From assembly GCA_030280995.1 (NCBI GenBank), contig JASXTE010000004.1, positions 13,109,501 to 13,173,500 on the forward strand: a DNA stretch of 64,000 bases, written 5' to 3'. Below, one piece after another: positions 56,972 through 64,000 of this stretch (position 1 is the stretch's first letter; the number at the start of each line of letters is the position of its first letter). Under the pieces are notes generated by a model. It did no database searches. It was given only the letters and a program-made list of their open reading frames with translations, and was not told where the DNA came from. Source of the stretch: Hemileia vastatrix. Taxonomy: Eukaryota > Basidiomycota > Pucciniomycetes > Pucciniales > Zaghouaniaceae. The translations under genes and the position numbers were made by a program.

Positions 56972-57699
56972 ACGTAAGTTCATGTTTTGCTTATCATTTT
57001 TCTATATTTCTTTAATACTATCTCAACCATTATATTGTTAATATGAAAATTAAAACATAATCTCGTACTTGCTGAAAGCATACACAATAATGATTTGCTT
57101 TTCATAATAATAATTAGATTGTTTGTATTTTACCTTTAATTAATTTATTTTTAAGTTGTTTCAAAGTCTTGTACTTTCTGAAAGCATGCAGAACCATGCT
57201 ACAGTTTAAAAGTTAATAATTTATTGAATTATAACTTCCTAACTCAATATATTGGTAAGAGCAAGTTTTTCATTTTATATATGTGGATATGATAATTCTG
57301 TAAATTTTTTAATATTACTAGTTTATTGGAGTTATACTTTCATTATGTTATTAATATTAAGTGTAGAGCCAAATCTTTTACTTGCTGAACGTATACAGGA
57401 TAATGTTATACTCTTTATATGTATAATTTAATAAGGTATACCTTTGAAACACTTTCTTAATATTTGAAATAAAGAAAAAGTATATAAATTTACTAATATG
57501 TAGATATGCTAATTTTATATTTCTATTATTGACAATATGATAAATTTAAAGGTATCATTGACTGATGATTGAAATTCTGTTACTATTTTCTAATTTTTAA
57601 TTTATTCTATTTTAAATCAAAATTTTATTCTCTTAGGATTAAACCATCAATGAGTAACAATTCGAAAAAAAATGGTGAGGGAAGAACTCTAACAATAGG
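56972..57699. repeat. Decayed satellite-like units
   Basis: A motif (CTTGCTGAAAGCATACAC...ATAATG) recurs near 57,065, 57,175 and 57,376. The last, with TATACTCTTTATA and AATTTAATAAGG after it, resembles the TGCATACCGGGTGATGTTAC...TTTATAATATTATTAAATAAAGG part of the 608-bp satellite. No gene. Confidence 0.4.
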
Positions 57700-58838
57700 T
57701 GGGAAGAAGACATTGTTACTGGAATGAAACTTGTAAATGCTCTTAGAATGGATATGAACGGGAAGAAGTCACATTTCTATGCATAATCTTATGCAAATAA
57801 TATGACAGATTGCAATAATTATAACAATTTTTTTCCTGGTTTTAGTATTTATAAACCAAAAGGTGTCTTAATACCTAATGTTCTTGCGCAGATTTTCAAA
57901 ATTCATGAGCTCAATAAACTAGATATGTTAGAAGCTATGGTGCAATGCATTAAGGATCTTTCTTACTGCAAACATGAAATTACAAATAATGGTCCTCATC
58001 AAAGTGCTGGTGGCTTTGGAAAAATGTTTGGTGGTGGCTTTATTTTGGATAGTAATAAATCTTTATATATTTGTATGTATCACTTTTTTAATTTAAATAC
58101 TGAATTTTTGAATTCTTTTCCTTGCAGATGAATACACTGATAATATTGTACACACAAATGAAGAGGATTGCAATGTACTTTGAATATTTTTTTAAAAAAG
58201 TATCATATGTAAAGTACAACGAGGCAACTAATCTTTGTGCAAAACTTGGTATTCCTGGATTTTCAAAAGATTCTAGTGAAGAAGAGGGTGTACCATTTTC
58301 TAGTAATTCAACTTGGACATATGGAGCAAATGGTAATGGGTTCTCTAATGAGGTTCATCTTGATAAGGATGCAAGTGAGTATACTTTAGAAAAAATTTTT
58401 CCTAAAGATAAATAAAAAAATACCATTTATATGAATGACAATAAGACCAAACCACAACAAACAAGTGGAGAACTTATGTTTCCTGAAATTCGAAGTAAAA
58501 TCAACTTTGAAGTAACTAATGGAATAACAGTGACATTATGGCCTGCCAATAAACTGAGGCATTTTACCTCAAGATGTCACAAAATTCCTGGCTTCATGAG
58601 GATAGGTTCTTCTATTCAAATAAGCACTAGAATTTTTTATGTTATAGAAAAACTTATTGATTTTGATATTGATATTTCAGAATACTTTGAAATTAAGGAA
58701 GAAAAAGATAGGTTTCATTATTTTATTAGTGCTTTGAGAGATTTTTTGAAAAGAGATGAATTGATAGAGGAAGAAATAGTATCAGCAAAGTATTATTTAT
58801 CTTATGTTAAGAAAAATCTAAAAAAATTTAAAATTTAA
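57700..58838 (+). pseudogene. Tet-like 2-oxoglutarate/Fe(II) oxygenase gene 2, probably broken
   Basis: Exon 1 runs from about 57,700 (WEEDIVTGMKLVNALRMDMN) past a TAA (57,787) to LDSNKSLYI. A probable intron spans 58,073-58,129 (GTATGT...TTGCAG). The second part has YNEATNLCAKLGIPG, NEVHLDKDASEYTLEKIF (HXD), a TAA at 58,413-58,415, then in the same frame SGELMFPEIRSKINFEVTNG, a distal His in KLRHFTS and the 2-oxoglutarate Arg in GFMRIGSSIQIS. All four predicted cofactor residues are kept, but two stops and an apparent register problem near 58,180 argue for a recent pseudogene. It is distinct in sequence from the copy at 46.8-48.0 kb. Substrate unknown. Confidence 0.68.
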
Positions 58839-60067
58839 ATATTAAAAATTTATATCATATATACACAAATCAATGCGAAATTAAACATGATAAATACTGG
58901 GATTAGCTGTAACATTTTCCGTTGTAATAATTATAGTATTATCTATTTTATTATTTGTGAAATAGAATAATTTTTTTTCATAATATAATAAGAAAATTTG
59001 ATTTACTTTTGAAGAGATATATAAGTTGTGAAATCTTTAAATGTCATTTTTATTAACTTGGTAGCAAAGGTTATAAAATAAAAAAACTATAATAAAGAAT
59101 TTGAAATATATTACTCATAAAAATGTGCTTTTAATACTACCAAATTAACTGTATAGTTTTTTAGGTCAAACAGGCTTATTAATAAAAAAAGTTAATAATA
59201 AAGAGTTGATGAAATAATTGTAAATCAATAATAGGTAAAATTGTATTTTTTTAAGAATACACTCATTTAATTATTTAAATTGTTCTAATTCTGATTAAAA
59301 ATGTTACAATCAATGAAAAAATTTGTAAAAATTAATAGATTATTCAATATTAAAGGTAAAGTAACAAAACTAGAGCAGCTATCATATTCTAATATAAACA
59401 ATAAAATATTTAAGAATTCAATACAAGTATTTGAAATAATATAAGTAGATTTTAAATTCTTCCTTATTGTTGGACTTAAAATAATTCTTTTTAATAATTA
59501 ATTTAGAAAATCATGTCAAAGGTTTCTTAATTAATTTCAAATATGGTCACATGTTTGACGTATCTGAAGGAAAATAAATTGAATTATACAAGATATATCA
59601 AGTACGCAGAACTTTATCTATTTAAATGCTAGAATATTAATTTATTGAAAGGCTATGTTTAGTAAAAAAATGTGATACTGGCTGAACGGAGCTCCAGTGA
59701 TTAAGAAAATCTGCAGAAATGGCCCTATCAATTCCCAGAAAACTTGGGTATCAAATTTTAAAGGAAAGAGATCACACTTGCCTATGAAAGGTTTTATTAA
59801 TGTAAAAATTTAGTTATTTAAATTTTTCCAAATTATTTCTTCCATCAAATGATTTTTTTTCATGTAAATTAAGAAACTTAATTTCTGATATCACCTCCAA
59901 GCAATCAGCTGCTGAAGCCAATATATGATCTTGATAACTCAGAAATAAACCACTGACACCATCAATTATATTGAATGTGAAAGATTGATATCAGTTGTGG
60001 GAGTATTCAAAATTTATCTTCTTTAAAACAGCCTTTTTCTCTGTTTCATTATAGTCAGTTGAGTCTT
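58839..60067. other. Gene-free AT-rich interval
   Basis: No gene or repeat recognised. Confidence 0.5.
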
Positions 60068-61929
60068 TTAATTTTTCTGACTCGATTGTTGAGCTTCGCT
60101 AGTCTTGCCACTTGATATTGTCTCAGAACAATATTTTGATTTAAAAATGATAATTGACGTAATTATATCAATGATAATATTGCTGATTTGAAGAAGAGTT
60201 GAAATTGATATATCACGGGTTTGAAGTGCAGTGGGACCAACTTCTAAGCCATCAGGTATTGGACTCTTCAGATTTGAAAGGTGAGCTAGAAGCTGAAGAC
60301 CACATTCAATTGGAAAATCTGAGCTAATTTTTTGATGTGAAGGAAGCTGGCTGAATTCATGTGCGGTCAGATAAAGTGAAGATGATATAAGAGATACCTA
60401 TGAAGAACGGAAGTGATCACTAGGGATCATTAATCTCATTAGCATTCTGATAAGATTGGATTCAGGGTGATCTGTTTTCTTTTTTAAGGAAAGAATTTTT
60501 GTATTTAAACTATCAGGATCACATAAATCCTCAATTTTTTTGAAATAAATATTATCAAGTACCCATAGCTGTGAGCTATCAATCTTTAAAAAAATATTTG
60601 CTACAAAAGGAAAAAAAATAAGTAAAAGAAAAAATTTAAGACTAAAAATTATGGTAACTTACATAACTCAGTAAGTTTTGAAAGCCAATCTTCTCCACAA
60701 GATTTTTCTCAATGAAAAGTAAACATTGGAATATTCAACATCGGTTCTTGGGAAGAATTAGAAGAGCGTAATTTGAGGAGAGTAACAATTTCCAACCACG
60801 ACCTAAGGACCTTTACCATGCTGATTCTACCTTTATAAAATTTTTGAATTTTACAGAATTCCTCCTGAAAATCAGAGTCTTTTAGAACTGAGGGTGAATA
60901 AGTTAGAGGTTTGTTTGATATCTTGATTGGAGTTGATTTCATTGGTAGAGAAGCTTTCAAAGAGTTCAAAGTAGGTAATTTAGGAGGTTATGGGTATTTC
61001 TTTTTAGAAATGAAGGAATTCTGTGATAAGCTGTTTGAATCATCATCTTCATCAAACATATTGTCATGTCTTGAAGAAGATTTTAAAGTTTTCTGGTTTT
61101 GATGAGCAAGCATAGCTTCATGTTCTGACAGTTCATCATTGCTATTTTCATCACTCTTTTCATCATCTTCATCAGGGAGAGTGCCTTTCATGGATGGAAC
61201 AATCTACAGTAGGTGAGTTTCTGGCACAAAATATCAAAATAAAGATAAAAAGTACAATATGTAAGCAAAAAAAGAGATATATGATAGAATTTTTAAGAAA
61301 AAAGAATAACAATAAAAAAAAGGAAACAAGAATATACTGATTACCAAAGCCTTTGCTTTTTTGTTGATATTTATTATTTGATACATCAGAAAAATTATTA
61401 GAAGAAGCCAGTTTAATACATTGAACAAAAGAGGAGCCTTGGGATAATTTCTTTTTCTTGGAGCAGATAGCAGGTGATTCAAGATTCTCCTTAGAAGTTT
61501 AAGCTGATGGTTCATCTGTCTCATCATCATCCCTAATTACAATGACTTCATCAGGAAGAATCATACCCTCCTTGTAAGCTACAAATATATATGAAGAAAA
61601 AAAATATTAACAAACTTATCTACTAATTTAAAAGGAGACAAAAAAACTGAAGAACATACATTTTTCAAGGCCTTTCACATATTGGATTAAGTTTTTACAA
61701 GGGTTAGATAAATATGAAGGAGAAGTACTATTGTTAAGGATCTTGACAAGTTCTTCCATTTTATCTCTAGCAAATTCAAGTAAATTGTGATACTGAACTC
61801 TCATTATTTCCTGCTTCTCATTGCCAAGTACAGGAGGGTTAGGTACCATGCCATGTGGAGGACATGGTGCAAGCTCAAAAGCTTCAAAACAAGTATCAAT
61901 CAGAGAGTGGGATGGAAAACATTTGGGGG
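60068..61929 (-). pseudogene. Unrecognised multi-exon gene with four nonsense codons; 5' exons missing
   Basis: Minus-strand exons: 61,929-61,660 (FELAPCPPHGMVPNPPVLG...), 61,578-61,345 (GMILPDEVIVIRDDDETDEP), about 61,203-60,663 (GTLPDEDDEKSDENSNDELS...) and 60,600-60,068 (LWVLDNIYFKKIEDLCDPDS to SSQKN-stop). Introns of 81 bp (61,659-61,579, GTATGT...TGTAG) and 62 bp (60,662-60,601, GTAAGT...TGTAG) join in frame; the middle junction is unsure. Stops interrupt otherwise open exons after EPSA (TAA), KKKYP (TAA), FTFH (TGA) and FRSS (TAG). Each can come from a Gln or Arg codon by C-to-T. The content is acidic and Ser/Lys-rich, nuclear-like, with a helical C-terminal part. I do not recognise a family. 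Upstream exons beyond 61,929 were not found. Confidence 0.6.
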
Positions 61930-63059
61930 CTGGAAAATTAATTTTTTGAAAAATAAAGATATAGAACAAAAGTGAAATATATAAATTGAGAGAGAGAGGA
62001 ACATGATACACATAAAAAGTGGAGGTGTAGGATTTTGAATACTTGACATATTGATTAATGAATATTAAGATAAAGTATTTGATATCAGAAAGTTATGATG
62101 TAATATGATGAATAATTATAAGAAACTCTATTCTAGAAAATTGAAGTTGATAATTTAATAGGATAAAAAATTGAATAAGATTAAAATTAAAGTGAGGATG
62201 AAAGAAACATAAAACATAAACAAGGGGATTATATATTATTTGAGCTTCTTTTAACATGTATTATTCATAGTGGGGTAAACTGAGTAACATGCTAAATCAC
62301 AATCTGTTTATATTGAAGCCAAATTTGATGTAGCTAACAGAAAATACTAGGAATTCTTTGGGGACTTTTAGTGTGAAAAACAAATAATAACAAACACATA
62401 TCCCATATTTATATTTCCATGGGTAAATACAAAATTTTTTAAATTAGAATTTACTCCTAAACAATGGAGATACACTTAATAAGTATATTTTATGAAAACA
62501 AAGGATAATGCTTTATACCTATTTCTTAAATATACTTTCAGATAACAATGAGAGACTCACAAATATACTGATATGCCTCACCAAACAAGAAATGAATTAT
62601 AAATATGAAATTGGTAAAATTAGAATTTAAGATAAGAATTTTTTTTAAGTGACAGGAGGAGTGTTGGGCTAGGGTATGGGCCCAGTGACCAAACCATTGT
62701 TAAACTTGGATGCAACTAAGTGAAAAAAATGAATAGTTTTTTTTTACAATATATCTTAGTCTGCACAAGATATTTCATTTTTTTCCCTAACTATACCAAT
62801 ATTTTTACTTTTCAAAATTTATAGGACTACTAAGTTTATAAAATATTATTATGAATCACCCAATGAAATACCTTAAGCAACATTCAAAATTATTAAAACA
62901 TTAATATTCAATTTGAGATTTGGATAAGCTAATTTTTCACCACTTACCACGGTTTTTATTAATATAATAAAACTTGAAAAAAGTTGTTGAGATAACCTAG
63001 CAATGGGTGCAAGAAAATGTTGAAACATATGACTTGAAACTTAACTCATACACTATTGA
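61930..63059. other. Interval without recognisable genes
   Basis: It may contain the missing 5' exons of the minus-strand gene at 60-62 kb, but none could be supported. A G/C-richer patch lies at 62,650-62,690, with GGGCTAGGGTATGGGCCC. Confidence 0.4.
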
Positions 63060-63812
63060 TAAACTTCATTGATCCTGATTTATTTCTATCAAAATTGATT
63101 TTGAGACTGGCATATTGATTTTTAGCTATGACCAAGTACTGTAAGTGCCATGGTTTGTATTCAATATATTGTTGTTGAAACTAATTTTGATATGAATTAA
63201 CAAGTATCATATGGCACCATGCATGGAACCCTGAAAGAAACCACAAAATTTATGAGGCAATGAAACTCATAATTTTGATCAAAATTAATTTAGACCCCTG
63301 CAAATTGAATACAAGCCACATCACATGGACTACACAGACATAGATAAAATTCAAAATGCATGGCTTAAAATTAATTTTGATCAAAATTAACCAAGGCATT
63401 AAAAAATAAACTTTTATATGATGTACTTAATCAAACCAGTTAATCCAACTGCTTAGTTTACCTATACTTATTGGAATTTTATGCATAGGCCATGTCCATG
63501 TTAATTTCAATCAAAATTAATGTTGAATAATACATATTGAATACATGCTATGCCACTTACACTTTCCAGGAATAGCTACCAGTAAATATACCAGTATCAA
63601 AAATTAATTTTGGTCTAAATTAATGAGCATGTTGATCATGAATTTCTGGGGTCAACTGCTTATTTTTATGCATGGTGCCTTTCCAACATTAATCTTGATT
63701 GAAATTACTTTTGATACTGGCACATTGCATGTAGCTATGCCTGGCAAGTGTAAGTAGCATAGTGTATATTCATTATGTATTGGTCAACATTAATTTCAAT
63801 TGAATTTAATAT
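63060..63812. repeat. Interspersed TTAATTTTGATCAAAATTAA palindromes in alternating repeat units
   Basis: Versions of the AATTTTGATCAAAATT palindrome occur near 63,090, 63,180, 63,272, 63,370, 63,500, 63,600, 63,690 and 63,790. Between them a unit like TAGCTATGCCTGGCAAGTGT (63,731) recurs as TAGCTATGACCAAGTACTGT near 63,123 and inverted near 63,540-63,585. A mosaic of direct and inverted copies; non-coding. Confidence 0.6.
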
Positions 63813-63818
63813 TGACAT

Positions 63819-64000
63819 TGTAGGTAGACTCTTACATTCACCTTGCTGTAAGCAGAATCCAAAGGAGTTGGATAATCAGAGAAAACCCTGTCCCTCTAAA
63901 TGAATTTGTGAGTTTTTTAGATCAATAATCTTAAAAGTCTACTTGATAATAATAAAAAATGAAACCCTGTCTATTAACGCTTGTTAGGATGATTGAGCGG
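63819..64000 (-). repeat. LTR related to family B, cut by the window end
   Basis: TGTAGGTAGACTCTTACATT and CACCTTGCTGTAAGCAGAATCC, then ACCCTGTCCCTCTAAATG, align with the first 180 bp of the LTR at 7,415 (ACTCTTACAGTCGCCTTGCT, GTAAGCAGAATCC). Orientation is as in element B. It may be a solo LTR or the edge of another element. Confidence 0.8.

Noticed and set aside
62645..62700. G/C-richer patch considered as a tRNA gene
   Set aside because: There are no A/B-box or cloverleaf features; it is only a weak hairpin.

Overview
The window looks like a transposon-choked stretch of a very AT-rich fungal genome. Several features point to a basidiomycete and most likely a rust (Pucciniales): short introns with GTAAGT-type donors and CTAAC-type branch sites, chromodomain Ty3/gypsy elements whose Gag and Pol resemble those I know from rust fungi, duplicated CX2CX6C zinc-cluster proteins, and two Tet-like 2-oxoglutarate/Fe(II) oxygenase relics of the kind expanded in Puccinia. 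The organism call is inference. No tRNA, rRNA or intact housekeeping gene was seen.

Layout. 1-5,966: a + strand gypsy chromovirus copy (A1) cut by the window start, with decayed pol, then a three-exon gene on the opposite strand, then the 3' LTR. 6,650-37,670: a second, minus-strand copy of the same family (A2), split into pieces by nested insertions. These are an 11.1-kb gypsy element of another family (B, 7,415-18,531), a 212-bp MITE (19,682-19,893), a 10.0-kb CACTA-like element full of a 608-bp palindromic satellite (19,897-29,904), a 261-bp MITE (31,744-32,004), a 2.1-kb CACTA-like element with GGT repeats (32,634-34,759) and a 429-bp Harbinger MITE (35,542-35,970). Copy A1 supplies uninterrupted sites for several of these, so their ends and target duplications can be read directly.

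37,750-44,850: a 111-bp palindromic MITE, a 204-bp MITE, a degenerate tandem repeat, a solo LTR of family B, a PIF/Harbinger transposase pseudogene and a C-rich/G-rich foldback. 45,443-46,637: 1.2 kb of (TTTTTA)n. 46,754-47,960 and 57,700-58,838: two broken Tet-like oxygenase genes. Between them lies AT-rich DNA with a CACTA-like terminus, a second copy of the 250-bp MITE, a run of five stem-loops and a solo LTR. 60,068-61,929: an unrecognised multi-exon minus-strand gene with four nonsense codons. 63,060-64,000: palindromic interspersed repeats and the start of another LTR.

Most notable: both gypsy families carry spliced genes on the strand opposite gag-pol, lying between pol and the 3' LTR and encoding duplicated CX2CX6C (Zn2Cys6-like) clusters. 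Family B has two such paralogues and family A has one with three cysteine modules, its first exon inside or next to the LTR. Element B also carries about 20 copies of a short stem-loop whose stem bases covary. It has intact gag and RNase H-integrase frames but no reverse-transcriptase catalytic core.
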